Part shown: in pieces, positions 25,135 to 37,730 of the stretch
Layout of the letters: each line of letters begins with the position of its first letter
Numbering within the stretch: the first letter of the stretch is position 1
Assembly (NCBI RefSeq): GCF_051020985.1
Contig: NC_135000.1
Span: 24,210,784-24,274,783, forward strand
Length of the DNA stretch: 64,000 nucleotides
From: Nomia melanderi
Lineage: Eukaryota > Arthropoda > Insecta > Hymenoptera > Halictidae
Reading direction: 5' to 3'
Position numbers and translations under genes: made by a program
Notes under the pieces: model-generated
What the model was told of the DNA's origin: nothing
What the model saw: only the letters and a program-made list of their open reading frames with translations
Database searches by the model: none

Positions 25135-26728
25135 CGGGATTGGTAAGTATGAAATGGAACATCGATGCATGTGCGGTAATTGCCGTTTAATAAATTCAGT
25201 CCCTACCAATTTATCGCATTCCTACTTGTTTCTAAGGCTGATTAGACCTTCCTCTTCATTTTATTCATCCGCTTTCGCCTCCGGTACACGCGATAGGTGG
25301 GAAAACCATTAATCGTAACACCGATCTCCTTCGATAATGGAAGAATTACACCGCGCACCGTGAGAAATAGGAATGAGCGTACCCGTACGCTCTTTCGCTG
25401 TATCTAACTTTCGATCGCGTTTCTTCACACTTCGCGCTTTAAACGGATAATTCGCCTAATGAATCGTTTTCGATCGGGCTGATATAACCTAGCTGAAATC
25501 AGGCGTAGTGTTCTTTAAGTGGCGAACACTGACGGTAGTGTCTCGAACGGAGCGCACTTAACTCGTCACGAACCTCAACGACGCTCCATTCATCCTCGGC
25601 TAGAAATACCCTCTATAATCATATTGTCCCCGGGACAAAACGCGGCGAGTCGCGTCCCCGCAACCGCAAAACAGGAAACACGCGACGCGTCGCAGACGGG
25701 GCACCTGAGTATTCGGATGCCTGGCACGCTCAATTAAAATGCGCCAAATATTTCCACGCGGCGGGCCCATTACGCGCGTTAAACCGTCGAGAAAGGGCCG
25801 CGGGGCTGAACGAATGCGGCTCGCGGCTCGTAACTCATCTCGTGCTCCGAAGAATTACGCACCGGCCCGGCGACATTGTCCGGGCACTGTGGATCCGAGG
25901 AGGAGAGGCACGCACGGTGCCGCGGTAGACGGGAATTCCGTGTCGTTCGACGCGCGCGACACACCGTCCCGGGTGTGTCCTTTAAATAGCGTCTATTCAT
26001 AGGTGGGTCCGGCCGGCGGAATGAATGAACGCGCTCTGCCCGCCAGAGACACGCCGTTTGGCACTCGCCGTGAATTCCCTAGACGCTGGCCGTCGCACGC
26101 AAAACCGGCGCGGCCTCTCACGAACGGCTCGCGAGCGGCCCGCGTATAAATACGTTCGAGCCACCTGTCTCTTTGGTCTTCCTGCTCTTCCTGAATCAAC
26201 CGTTCCGAGCGCACGCGTGCCGAGACGGTCCCGAGACTAATGGTTGAAAAGTCCAACGGGACCGCGAGCCCCTAACTGGAATCGGACGAGCAGCCAAGTT
26301 CAGCGTAGAGGTTACGGGGGGGAGGAATAGGCGTATCCGAACAGAACACGCCACTTCGGGTGACTAACTACCGTGTCGTGTAATTCCTCCTCGCCCAGAA
26401 ATAATTTTATCCCGGTTTGAACGAACGCCGCGACGCGACATACTGGACGCTGTGTGCGTGCGGGATTCTTGCGGGTTCGGGCCGCCGTTAGATCCTCCGT
26501 CGTTCGACGGTAGCCGGGAATCGTCGGTCCGCGGCATATAATGGACATGTTGAACAGACGCTCGAGCGCACGGGCATCCGAAAAGAAGCAATCCGCGGGA
26601 AGAATAACGAGGCCCGATCGTTTTCGGGCCGGGAACGCGTGGCACACGCGATCATCCTTTCCAGTTGGGACGATTAGACGGGAAGACGAGGCACCGAGCA
26701 GGGTTCGGGGGACGATAGGGGACGGGTG

Positions 26729-26784
26729 TATATAAGCTCCACCCTTTTGACGATGAGAGGTTCCTTTTGTCTCAGGGCTTGTCA
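26729..26784 (+). promoter_or_regulatory. TATA-like site upstream of a short frame (weak)
   Basis: TATATAAG occurs at 26729-26736. An ATG at 26784 opens a 74-codon frame (26784-27008), about 48 bp downstream of the TATA box. There is no clear initiator at the expected start near 26760, and the frame has no recognisable similarity or splice donor. A chance TATA word is the more likely explanation. Confidence 0.15.
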
Positions 26785-27991
26785 TGGATATCGTTGTTGC
26801 TGTCACGTCTCCACGGCGTGCTACGATAATAACCCCCGCCGGTAAGAGAAAGCGCGCGGGGATCCTTCCTACGTTCGCCGGATATTGCGAGTCTGCCTTG
26901 TTGCGAGCACCAGCCCCGACGCGAGCGGAACCGTCTCTCTGTCTGTCTAGCCTCTGTGTATCTTCGATCTGTCCGCTCGTTCCGTCAACGTTCTGTTTCT
27001 GTCTTTGATCGATGCCCGGCTGCAGGCTGGTTAACGGCGGGAGGGTAGCGCAGCCACTTCCTATCCAGCCTGATCAAAGGAACCGCGCCGGTTTCCGTTG
27101 CAATTCGGTATTAACGTAGCTCGCTAATGTCCCGACGCTGCTCCATCGATCAATCGGTCGGCCGGGTCGCGCGCGTCTTTCTCCTTGAATCGAACGTTCC
27201 GCTCGATAGGAGGAAAGTAACCGGTTAGGGGATTTCGTCGCGACGCGATCCGGAAACGGCGATCTCTGTCGGCGGACCGGTACCGAGAGACTAACCGCGG
27301 TAACAACGATCGGCGGTTCTCGTGACAAGAATTGATGCTGGCGCGGGTACCCGGGGCTCGTTACACGGACGGCAATTAATACCGCGCGCGCTGCCAGCAA
27401 TTGTCATTCAGATGGTTATCTGGGCCGGTCACGAGGCCTAGATACGCGAACCGGCAGACGCGTTGGCGCCCCCGTGCAATTTTGCTTCTCTGTTCCAGGA
27501 AGCCCGACCCCGTGCATCGGATACGCGATGAATTTTCTAGCCGTGCCGCGTTCGATGAACCCTCGTAAATCGTGTTCACGAGCGGCGCGGGACTCTTGAC
27601 CGAACGCGAAACCCGAAAACTCGTTTCTGTTAATTGAACCTCGGGTCCATGCGAATCCAAAACTAAACTGAAACAAACGCGCCGGTATTCGAACGATTAA
27701 AGGATATTAAAACATCAACGCGGTTAACGGCGAAAGTATCAAGCAAGTCCGCGCGTTCGACGGAATGACGCTCGGCGAGCCATTGTTTTAATTGATTCGG
27801 GAAACGTTTTAATCCGATAGAATTGCGCGGAAGTTCGTCCCCGCGAGCGTCGCCGCGGACGGTCGAAGACATAACGGCCCGAAGGTTCCTACCGGTTATT
27901 CAAAAAGGAAACGGTTATTGAGTTGGCACGGATAACCGGGGCGGCGCATAACGTAACGTGACGGCGCGGCCGGTGCATTATCGGCGTGCCG

Positions 27992-28027
27992 TATAAAATA
28001 CGGCGGCAGGCCGGGCACGTTTCATTG
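27992..28027 (+). promoter_or_regulatory. TATA box plus initiator-like pair (weak candidate promoter)
   Basis: TATAAAAT at 27992-27999 is followed by TTCATTG, whose A (28024) lies 32 nt from the first T of the TATA box. This is the canonical arthropod TATA-to-Inr spacing, and TCATTG matches the TCAKTY initiator at five of six positions. No DPE is seen at +28. No convincing open frame or splice donor follows, so any transcript would be non-coding or an unrecognised first exon. The TATA word is also part of a small CGTATAAAATACG palindrome. Confidence 0.25.
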
Positions 28028-30089
28028 CGCGGCACGAGAGCGGTTCCGTTTCTCCGGGCCCGGAGAGCCGACTTTCCGTAGGACTCGAAACGCTGCCGGC
28101 GGATCCTCGTCCCGCTACATTAACTCTCGTTATCAATGCGTTACGTGCGACCGGGCCGAATCTGCGCGTCGCTGATTCCCTCGTTCGCCCGCGCTCGCGC
28201 GTCCGCGGGTCGCACACATCGGCCGCTCGCATCCCGGCCTCCGTGGGATCGTCGTCGGTTGTCGTCGGTGTGCATCGATAAACCGAACGGCCGTAAATCT
28301 TTCGGTTTCCGTCGTCGTGGCCCCGACCGCGTACGATCGATCGCGAGGAGTCACTCGGCTGTACCCTCTATCGACAGACCTATCGAGGATTAAAGGCCTG
28401 ACGACAGCTACAACCGACGCTAGTTACCTTCTATTTAACGTGATTTAAGGCGCTCCCGGGTTACGTGCGCCGGCTACGCTGTCCCGTGGATACGCGATGG
28501 ACGCCGGAACCGCGGACGCCGGGCTGTTTACTCGGACCCTTAAAGAACGAAGGGTCCGCGCGGAATTGTGTCGTTTTCGTGGCTTCGCCCGGTTATCGAG
28601 GATTGTATCCGCGCTGCTCCCGCTCGTTCTATCGATTTTGAGTTTCCGGCTTCCGCGCACCGCGCCTCGGAGAAGATTAGAGGCGTTCTGTGTTCCTTCC
28701 GTGGACCCTGTGCTTTTCCTTCTTTTCTCGCGGTGTTCGCTTTTACCGTCGATGTCTGATGTTTATACGCAAGTCTGTATGCCGCGTGTGTTCCGTTTCA
28801 TTCTGGAAACGGTGAAACATTCGTGGACGATTGCTAGAGAAGTTTGAAATCTTTCGAACATTTCGGATCGATCTTTTGGATGAAAAATAGGTTTTGTGTA
28901 TAATACTGCGGCAACAATCTCACCGATTATAATGAAACGACACTTTTTAACACAACCAAGGCGGAGGCTTATATAATAATAATAAAGGCTCAGCGTATTT
29001 GGGACACGGCACACGTATCTAATAGGACATTTGTATGCAATAAGTGGGCAGAATGATTATGCAAACGGCGCTCACGTGTTGCTGAATACACTATTTTGCT
29101 AATGCAACGCTGAAAAAGTGGCAGAGTCGGCTAAATACCGCATTTTACGAAACCAGTGGGCGCACCGGTACTCCCGAACCGATATCTGAACGGAATACCT
29201 GTTAATGAAATTGAATGGGAAAACACTTGACACAAATCCATGCCGCGTAGCACGTCGCAAATAAATGATCTCAGTCGATATGAATGTATTCCAAGTTTCC
29301 ATGCTGTCGTAACGAACGTTAACTATTTCGAAACGCAACGAACGAGCTACCGAGATCGCAGTCAACTTGCGGCAAGCGTAACTTAACCAAGTTATACTGC
29401 CTTTCTACTGATTCCTTGAGGATGGTCATATTTAACACGACCTGTATCCCATTTCTCCGCCTTTAATTGCTCGGGAATTAATTGATAACCATTTATGGCT
29501 GGCTCGCGAAAGGAAATCGAAGATGGCGGATAAAGAAGTCAGGAGGAGGTTCATAAATACGTGGTCAACGCAGCTGCGGGGCGTGGGGCGGATCGCGGGG
29601 GTCCGCAATCATCGCTTTAAAAGACAAGCCATTGACTCGGCCCCGGCATTGTTCGTCCGAGCGCGCGCGTATCTCTCGACCGGCGCACGCACACACGACC
29701 GTCCGTCACCCACACGTCTTAACTGCGCGTGGAGGATCGCTAATTAACGATGACTCTGCCCTGTCGCAGTATTGTCTCGCGACGGTCCCCGCGACCCACC
29801 TGTCCGCGCAAACAGACGCGCGCCGCAGCTGCACACAAATGCACTCGCAATGTCCTGGCGGTTCATTTGTGCACTGGATGTTTCTGAATCGCGGACACGA
29901 GGTTCGATCGATGTAGGGATAGAAGGACACGTGATCGCGTTTAAAAACGTATCGATCCTTATCGATTCATAAATCAGTTCCATACGTGTAATTACGATAA
30001 AGCTGATTTCTCATTGTAGCGTCATTGCTATACTTTATACTCTGCATACCGCTAGAATATCGGATGTTCGTAATTCCTCTTGTAATTCA

Positions 30090-30120
30090 TGTAACGTTCC
30101 TTTTCTTGTTTCAGGTATGT
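30090..30120 (+). other. Recursive splice site (ratchet point) RP2
   Basis: The junction reads CTTGTTTCAG|GTATGTACAT, with the acceptor AG at 30113-30114 and the donor GT at 30115-30116. The tract from 30096 is almost pure pyrimidine (GTTCCTTTTCTTGTTTCAG). A branch-point-like TGTAAC at 30090-30095 puts its A 20 nt before the AG. It has the same CAG|GTATGT core as RP1, 14,680 bp upstream, in the same orientation. A weak donor-like TCG|GTATGA occurs 53 nt downstream at 30168, in a similar place to the one after RP1, so a small recursive exon is conceivable. The site lies in a locally AT-rich patch. Confidence 0.85.
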
Positions 30121-31504
30121 ACATCAACGAACATTCATCGGACGATCCTCGAATAACCCTGGTTTCGGTATGATGAGAACACACGCACGTATATCTATGC
30201 ATGTATTCGGAAAAAATTAAGTTATTCGCATCGAGTTAACCGTAAAAGCGTGCATGATTCGCGGGTCCGGACGCCGCGCGATATCGACTTACAGTCGACC
30301 CATGGACCACGGAATTGCAAATGGGCGAATTTTGCGGCCGAGAATCGAGCGGCTGATGCACTTCACGCTGCTCGATACGCTGCGATAGCCGAGTACACGC
30401 GTAGACAGGCGCACGTACACATCGGCACGGTTTGAAGAGCATCGTTAAATGCCGACTGTTCCGAATGACGCGCGGCGCGGACGAGTTCTGATTAAAATTG
30501 GTTCAGCCTGACGGGGAGCGGTCTGATCGCGAGCCCCGGTGGCTCTCGTGCGCCGCGCCGCGCACCGCATGCCCACAGTCGCCGGGTAAAATATCGCGAA
30601 AAAGCATTTCGGATTGGCCGAAGAGTACTTCCATTCGGAGTTCATGCGATCATTTGGCCAAACTTCCTATACCGGCCACGCCGTACCGTTGTAAATTGCC
30701 AATTGACGGAGAAACGGAATACCGCGGCCGAGGCTTTCCTGATATAAACCCGTGTCCTACCGGGAGAATATTTCTGATCCCGCTATTAATCATTTCCAAA
30801 ATATTTCGCGTACTCCGCGTACTACCGCGTTATACCGTCGAAACTCCCAACTATTCCGCGGCAAGAAGACCGGTAATAGGCAATGAGCCATTCCGAAACC
30901 GATAACGTTTTATATTTCATATATTATCCCCCTCATTCTTTCATAAAACCGTCCCTCCGCCGGCCGATTAGAAACTACGGACTTCGTCCCGCGAAGTTTC
31001 TATGTAAAGTTTAATTAACTTGAAAAGTTCTTCCTTCTCCGGCGAATTACTACTTTCCGACAAAGGTCCTTCTTATCACGGGTGCTTTAATTTTTAATCG
31101 GCCGGCTAATAAAACCACAGGCACGGTCAAAGTAAGGCTCGTCCGCGACGCGGATGTGGCCGCGATTGAGACACAAAAACGCGAGATCGGCAAGGAAATG
31201 ACCCGTAAAAGTCTGGAACGTCTTTTGCGCGAAGAACGCGGCAGAATCTAGATCCTCTCGCATCCCCGAATCTTTCGACCTGACGGAGGTGGTCGATTCT
31301 TTCGTTGCCCCGATCGTCTCGTCGAATATTCCTTCGGTCGTCGCTAGACTGCGGTTCGCGGGGCGAGGCCCCGAACCAGCTCGATTTTAATGAGCCGGAT
31401 AATCGGCCGGCGATGGGTGGAGAAGTCGAGTCGGAAATAACAGAGGAATGCCACACGTACGCCGCGATTCCCAGAATAATAAAGCACCTATCTCGCAGAG
31501 AGGA

Positions 31505-31527
31505 AGAGAGAGAGAGAGAGAGAGAGG
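31505..31527. repeat. GA dinucleotide repeat
   Basis: About eleven GA units on the + strand. It is simple sequence. Confidence 0.9.
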
Positions 31528-33267
31528 CGAGCGCGTAGAATCCGCCGCCACTCCCTCGAGCGGCTGCTCATCTGCGGATTCAGGTATATTCATCGGGCGA
31601 ACCTTTCACCCGGGCAACGCGGGATAGAGACGTGTCGGCGCGATCTTCGGAATTAAAGGTCTCTCCGCGCCGCCGACGATCGTTAAATCCTAGCGCGCGA
31701 TTAAGCTTAGAGACCGTGCACGATCCGCCGCTGGAGGATGCACAGAGGGAAGGGAGGAAGGGATGGATGGGCACCGTCGCCGTGGTCGCACCGCTTACAA
31801 TCTTTGTCGTCTCGGTCGTTGTTGTTGCCCGCGCACGTGCACGACGCCGCGATGGAACCTGTCTGTCTCGCCATTGTATCATCCGAGGCGACGTCCGCGG
31901 ACACGTGGAACCGAGAGAGAAAGGGTCAACAGATGGGGAGGGGCGATGCGGGAGCGAGAGGGATTCAGGTTTGGAAGCGTTTCACGGCTGGCGTGAAACG
32001 CAGGTGTCAGCTGAAATTGGAGCGTCTTGTACGTGTCTTATTTGGAAGCCACCGGCACGTAGGCGTCCGGGCGGGGTATACAAACGGTACGTAGTATATC
32101 GCTGTCGAAAGGGCCGCGGGGGGTGGACGGCGGGAGGCGAGGATAGGTAAGAAGCGGTTGCTGCTGCAACAACGATGGACGTAGCTACCGGCCACGTTGC
32201 CTCATCCTTCCGCAGCGTAGCCAATCAACGAATCCGGCGCGTTGCGAGCTCGCCTCTCGATGCCCCTGTCCGCCTGTCCGTCTGGAACGGAAGCCATCCG
32301 TTTCCACCCCGCTTTATTCCGTTCCCGTGTGTTCCTCCTTATCCGAGCGCGCGCCGGATGGTTAATGCCGTGATTTTGTCTTCGGGCCCGGCGCACCGGC
32401 TAAAGATTCATGGTCGTTCCATGGTTGTCGACGAACAGCAACTCGACCGGTCGCCTCTCGTTCACCCGGGCCAGGGAAAACGCGATCACCGAGCGCGCAC
32501 GCCTGCCGGATTGTTTTCTTTCCTGCGAGCCGGCGAGATTGCGCGCGATTTTGCGCTTGAATATTCATGGAGCTTGTTACGGAGGTAATCTTGATTTTCT
32601 TGAAATTATTTCCCGCGGAGATTGAAGCACCTTTGGAAATTATATTACGCTTTCAAGAAGGATTCGAAATTTCACGCTGAGAGCCGGCTTCCGATGGTTT
32701 TTCAACTTTCCCGGGGATGAAGATTCTCGGATTGCTCGTCTGACCGTGAACAACGGAATCCACTGTACCACCTTCAGCACCCCACCCCTTGTTTCCTTTC
32801 TCGTTTTGCCTTCTCACCTTTCCTCTCCGTCCCTTTTACCATCGATTTTCGCCGCGCCGCGAAGAACTCACGCCCCAGCCGCTTCTTCTCACTTCCAAGC
32901 ATCGCTAATTAGATTCTACGATAGATACGAGGAATGTACTTCCCCATGGCGCGAGAGGCGTCCGATCGTTGAAAAATCGTGATTCATTCGTTCGGAAACG
33001 CGGCAACCCGTTAGACGCGCGAGCAACGAGCCATTCATTTCCCTGCGCGCAGGTCGAATTCCACGGGGAACCTACAGCAGGTTCACGAGGGGGACCCTTG
33101 CCGCGACAGCAGAAATGCTGAGAGGCGAGGCGGCAAAAAGCCACGGCTCGAACGCTTCCGCGTTCGTACGATCCCGGCCGGAATATAACCTGGTAAGGTC
33201 TTGCCGGCAGCATGGAAACGGCCGATTACACCTGCTCCTTCCCGACTTAATCCCGAAGGATCGCGGA

Positions 33268-33312
33268 TCGTTCCTTCGATCGAAGAAATCGTTCCTTCGA
33301 TCGAAGAAATCG
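33268..33312. repeat. 21-bp tandem duplication
   Basis: A 21-bp unit containing the palindrome TTCGATCGAA occurs twice in tandem without a mismatch (33268-33288, 33289-33309), and a third copy begins. The perfect identity indicates a recent duplication. The unit length is a multiple of three, but no supported frame is involved. Confidence 0.9.
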
Positions 33313-36300
33313 TCGGGCTGCCTTCCGCGGGAGTGCACGAGAGCCGTCGCGGCGCGAACAACTAGCGGATATGCCGGTCACGCGCGGCGCGCTCGAATTA
33401 GCACGATTCGATTCGTGCGACACCGCGCTCGCCCGCGCCCCTTTGCTGAATCCGCGTGTCCTCCCCCACGGAGATTTTTTGGCGAGAGTCATCGACCGAG
33501 AACCGCCCCCGATTTTTGGCCGGCATCGACGTTGCTGACTCCGTAAACGCGTTCCGGCGAGCACCAAGTACCACCAGCGCCGCGGAATTGTTCCGGTAAA
33601 AATGCATATAGAGGGTTGCATTTTCCTCGAGTTGCAAACTTTCGAACGGACGTTGCTGTTGTCGTTGGAACGGATTCGCGGTGCGGCTCGTAATGAAATT
33701 TCGATGGCGGTGTTTTCGAGGATGTCGGAGTTTTTGTTGCCCCTTGAACGGGACCATCCTCCAAAGGTGCTTGCGTTTTCAAATGCAGTTGCGAACTTTG
33801 GGATGCCTCGAACTTATGCGATCTCTTTGTCCTGCGCTGCAAGAAATTTCGAAGATCCCGTTTGAGGTTGCAAATGTATTTTAGCAAATTTGCACGGACC
33901 TATTGTATTGTCAAGCGTGACAAGGAGATTTAAACCTATCGCGATCGTTTCAATGTCCGCGTATACGTTCTCACGGTCACGATGTGCTCATACTTTGAGG
34001 CCGTCAAAGATCTGGAACGAGAGGCTCCAAGGAGATCCACGGAAGAATAATCGAGCCGTATTCAAAAGGCGAAGACAGCGACGATCTAGGAGAACAGCGT
34101 CGAGTATCGATGAACAGCCGCAGCGGGAAGCCGCGAAACGAAATTTAAATGGGGGCAATGCATCGTGGAGGACGGTGGGAAAAACGGTGAACCAAAAAGC
34201 GAAGCTCTTAACGGAATTCCCAGCACCGTAGGACGAGGGTATCGCGTTAGATGGAAATACGATCGTGAATCGAGCCGGGGACCGTGGCGGAAGCCGGCGG
34301 GGTACGAGAGTGCGGAGGTCGCAGACATTGTAGGGGTTTCTCCCGGTGTCGCCGGGAAATGTCGTCTTTAATCGAATCCCATTAAGATTTAAGGGCAAGC
34401 CGTGCAATAAATTACGTTACCTCCCACCGCGGAAGAGGCTATCGCCTCGATAGGCAAAGGACCATTCGAATGGCTTACGAGTCGTGGGGAGCCAGAATTA
34501 TTCGACCGGCTCGATTACGGGATTGTCGTAGGTCGTTGTTACATCTCACGAGTCGCCGCCGGAAAATGGAAATACCGGGTAATCCCGAAGAAAATCGATG
34601 CGGCCCTGGTCTGCTAACCGGATCGTATACTTTCGCCGCCGGATTCGCGCCCGGATATTCGGACTCCGCGACGATTCTTCTATCCCTTGGGCAATAATTT
34701 CAAATTAAAGGGACACCAACGATTTACTTTAATAACACCATCGCTTCGGGTATCGGGATATTTCTCTTTCGGGGCGTACATTCCGAAAGGAAACGCGTTA
34801 TCGGTGTCGCGGATCGCTCGGCTAACGTTTACAGCGGAGCTGTGATAGAAGCTAAGGGAGCTTTATATCGATCAGAGTCGCAATAAAAATATCTTTGTCT
34901 GATGGGTTTATAACGTTTATTAGTTTGTAGATCCGTAAAATGGTATTTCACGATAAATGTAGCTGTAAATGGTACGTATTGTGTTATTTGTATCGTTGGT
35001 CGATTACTAAACTAAACTCTGTATTTACGTCCTTTCGAAGTAAACGTTTCCATTATAACACAAAAGCAAGTGCTTCTACGTTCCTCTCATCGTTTCGTTC
35101 CCATCGTTTCCCCGATCGGGTATCGAAGCTCCGTTGTAAACATACTCTAATTCGCCTTAGCGTCACGAGCGTTCCCTTTCAAGCGGGATCCCGTTTTGTT
35201 GAAGAACGAAGGAACCGCATTCGTATATAGCCGGCGTGTATCGAAAGCCATCGATCGAGCGAGATCCTCGATCGTAGCCGTACGGTAGAGACACAGCAAT
35301 TTTTCGAGGATCCTCCGCCGCGGTCGTCGAATGCCTTATCCATCGCGAGCTCTCCAAGTAAGGGCAACCAAGGCTCCGGGATTGGTTATCGATGCAAGTC
35401 GCGGCGTAGCCAGCGCCAAAGAGAAAAAGTCGATTGATCGCGGCCGACGGTGTCGCGCGTGCACCGGAAATCCCGCGCGATCCAGGTAACACGACGCCTG
35501 TCATTCGCCGAGGGATCAGTCGGCATATAAAACACCTCGATCGGACCCAGTTGAGACGTAGCCGATCGGTCTGACTGGCTTTTGTATCTCCTTGGATCTT
35601 TCTTTTGGAAAACGGAACGCCCATTCTTAACGCGACACGTTCTATTTGTTAACGGCAAAGGATTTCAAAGTACGTTAATGGCGACTCGGAACATCGCGCC
35701 AAAAAGCTTTCAGCAAATGTTCCATAACGAACGAAAAGAGTTTAATAACACAATAACGTGAGAAGTTGCAGCGAGACTCATTCTAGAATTCGACAAACAA
35801 TCCAGATATCAATATAACAATACTACGCGAACAACTATTTCATTCCCAATGACCAAATGTGTCGCCCTGCACCGTTTTCAACGAGAGGACCGTTATACAT
35901 AAACATCGGAAAATTTCTCCAGATCGCGCGGAAAATCGAATAAAATGTTACTCCTCCCGGGTATCTGCCGATATCAGAGCTCTTCGTGGCGCGAAACTCG
36001 ATCGGCCGTATCAAGTCATGCGGAAAGAAGAATGACAAATCGAGTTATGATCGCCATTATCGCGAAACGGGCGGCGCGAACTATCGGAAACTGAAATTTC
36101 GCAGTCGTCTCGCACCTGCCGTGCGCTCGCCACGAAATTATGCGCGTTGCAAATCGCAGCCTCGCGTGCACATCCCGGCGCGGGCTCGGCTGTTGCCGAT
36201 CGATAGTCGATCTCTCGCGGTGTACCACGTTGCATACCAACGAGCCAGAAGAAAATGAGCTTATCTTCCTCCGTCTCGAATGGGTCGTCCCCCTGGCCCT

Positions 36301-36461
36301 GTCCCCCCGCCGCCCCGGTCGCCGTCTTCTTCTGCAGCGCGCGACACGGAGACAAAGTTCCGAAGCAAGCGCAAGCCGTTACGCCGCGCGGAAATCGGCT
36401 TCCCACTTAAACCGGAGTCCCCCGGTTGACCGGCGGCGGCGAGCGCGGACGGGTATCGGGC

Positions 36462-36510
36462 GTAATTGATAGTTGATCGGCGAGACGCATCGGTGAACAC
36501 GGGAAATGGA
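36462..36510 (+). repeat. Direct repeat R2, copy 1
   Basis: This copy starts with a 21-bp block beginning GTAATTGATAGTTGATC and ending GGCG, which is identical to the block at 37731. Similarity then continues for about 25 bp through ACG, TCGG, GAAC and GGGAAA words with a 2-nt gap. The block holds two heptads, TTGATAG and TTGATCG, reminiscent of TGAT-type homeodomain or Exd/Hth sites. Homeodomain binding is inference. Confidence 0.65.
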
Positions 36511-37730
36511 AGGAAGCGGACCGGCAGGAATTATTGGAAAAACTCCCCGCGCTCGTAAACTCGGGATAACCGGCGCGAGCGCGGCCCCGACGTTCCGCCA
36601 TCGTCGTTGAAACGCCTGCGAGGAAATTTGCATTAAAAAGTTTATTACCTTCCAGCGGCTCCGTTCGAGCAGGAAATTGTTTACTCCGAGATCGCGGTTA
36701 TTGGTCGACCGATACCGAGTCCGAGGGTGCGCGATCGGCGGAGATCGGCTCGGTGAATGAACCGTTCTAGGGGATGACGCGGCGAGCAGCGTTAGGAGAG
36801 GAATTAGATTACACGGAATTTCCCCGGGCAGCGTATTCTTTTAATAGAATCGTATGTTAAACGCTGCCGATGGTACGAGAAACTTAACATTCAAAAGGGC
36901 GCGGCATAGATATTCATGGTCGTCCCTGAGAAAGAATGAACGCGAATGATGGGTACCTTCTAACGTCTCGTCTGAATTCAATCAGCGATACGATACTTTA
37001 CTGCCCGCTTTCACGCACCCGTATTGAAAAGAAATTGTTCAAGGTAATGTCGATTACGGTACCCCGTCGTTCGCCGCATCGATCACGCGGCCTTACGGAG
37101 CAACGACAAAGGAGGAGCGAGGATCGGCCATAACTTTTAACAAATTCAATAATGCCGTCGCGGAAACTTCGGGTAGCGATGAAATAACGTCCTCGGTATC
37201 ATCGTAAAATACTCATCAGGACACAAATCCTCGTCGTCTCTTCCCCCGAGCAACTTTTGAAATTAGGATAATACCCGGGGAACTTCGCGAAAATCGATTT
37301 CCCTCTCGACACAGGAATCTCACCCGGATCGAAAAGTCCCTTATTAAGCTCGAGTTGTATTTGATCAATCGCCCGCGTCTTCGAAAGATTTAGCCGGTCG
37401 ATCTACCGCGAATACAAAAATAATTCCCGCTGCCCAGAAAGTCGAACGCCAACGGGGACACGTTTATTTCTTCCGGTGGCTTACTACGGCGAACAAAGTT
37501 TCCACGGTGGGATTAAACGAGACGACTCTCGGCTCGAACCGGCTTTCCGGTGGTCCGAGTGTCGGTATCGTAGCGGGGCACTCGAACTCGAGCCTGATAA
37601 GCCGGGACAAATGTCGAGCGGTCGGGACACGAGATTCTCCCGGGCGCGATTTGCGGTCGACAGGAATCGTCCCTGCTCGGAGGTGCATTCCGAGCAGGTC
37701 GTGCTCGCAGCGGCCGGTGCACCGACCCAG

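Larger units (their letters stand above)
15435..30114 (+). other. Intron segment 2 (14,680 bp between RP1 and RP2)
   Basis: I infer that this segment is removed as one recursive splicing step from the donor at 15435 to the acceptor at 30114. No supported coding exon is present. It holds a purine tract (15662-15715), a MITE (16537-16774), a short CG run (17541-17553), hairpins at 20150-20194 and 24262-24384, GCG and GA microsatellites (24487-24514, 25103-25132), and TATA-like sites at 26729 and 27992. The donor-like ATTG|GTAAGTAT at about 25143 has no convincing acceptor or open exon upstream. The span 28840-29520 is AT-richer, with an octamer-like ATTATGCAAAC and a CACGTG E-box near 29055-29080. 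Elsewhere I see only unannotatable CpG-rich sequence. Confidence 0.6.

Noticed and set aside
25132..25150. ATTG|GTAAGTAT donor after the GA repeat
   Set aside because: A good donor word, but no acceptor-bounded open exon upstream; probably chance.
29523..29747. ATG in a strong start context (GAAGATGGCGG) opening a 74-codon frame
   Set aside because: The word is also a YY1/Pho-like site. The peptide soon becomes Arg-rich, with no donor or domain.
31571..31590. GGATTCAG|GTATATTC as a possible recursive site
   Set aside because: No pyrimidine tract precedes it, and GTATAT is a poor donor.
33489..33887. 132-codon minus-strand frame with more balanced composition
   Set aside because: No domain, no splice or promoter context, and comparable plus-strand frames overlap it. 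A protein search would be needed to revive it.
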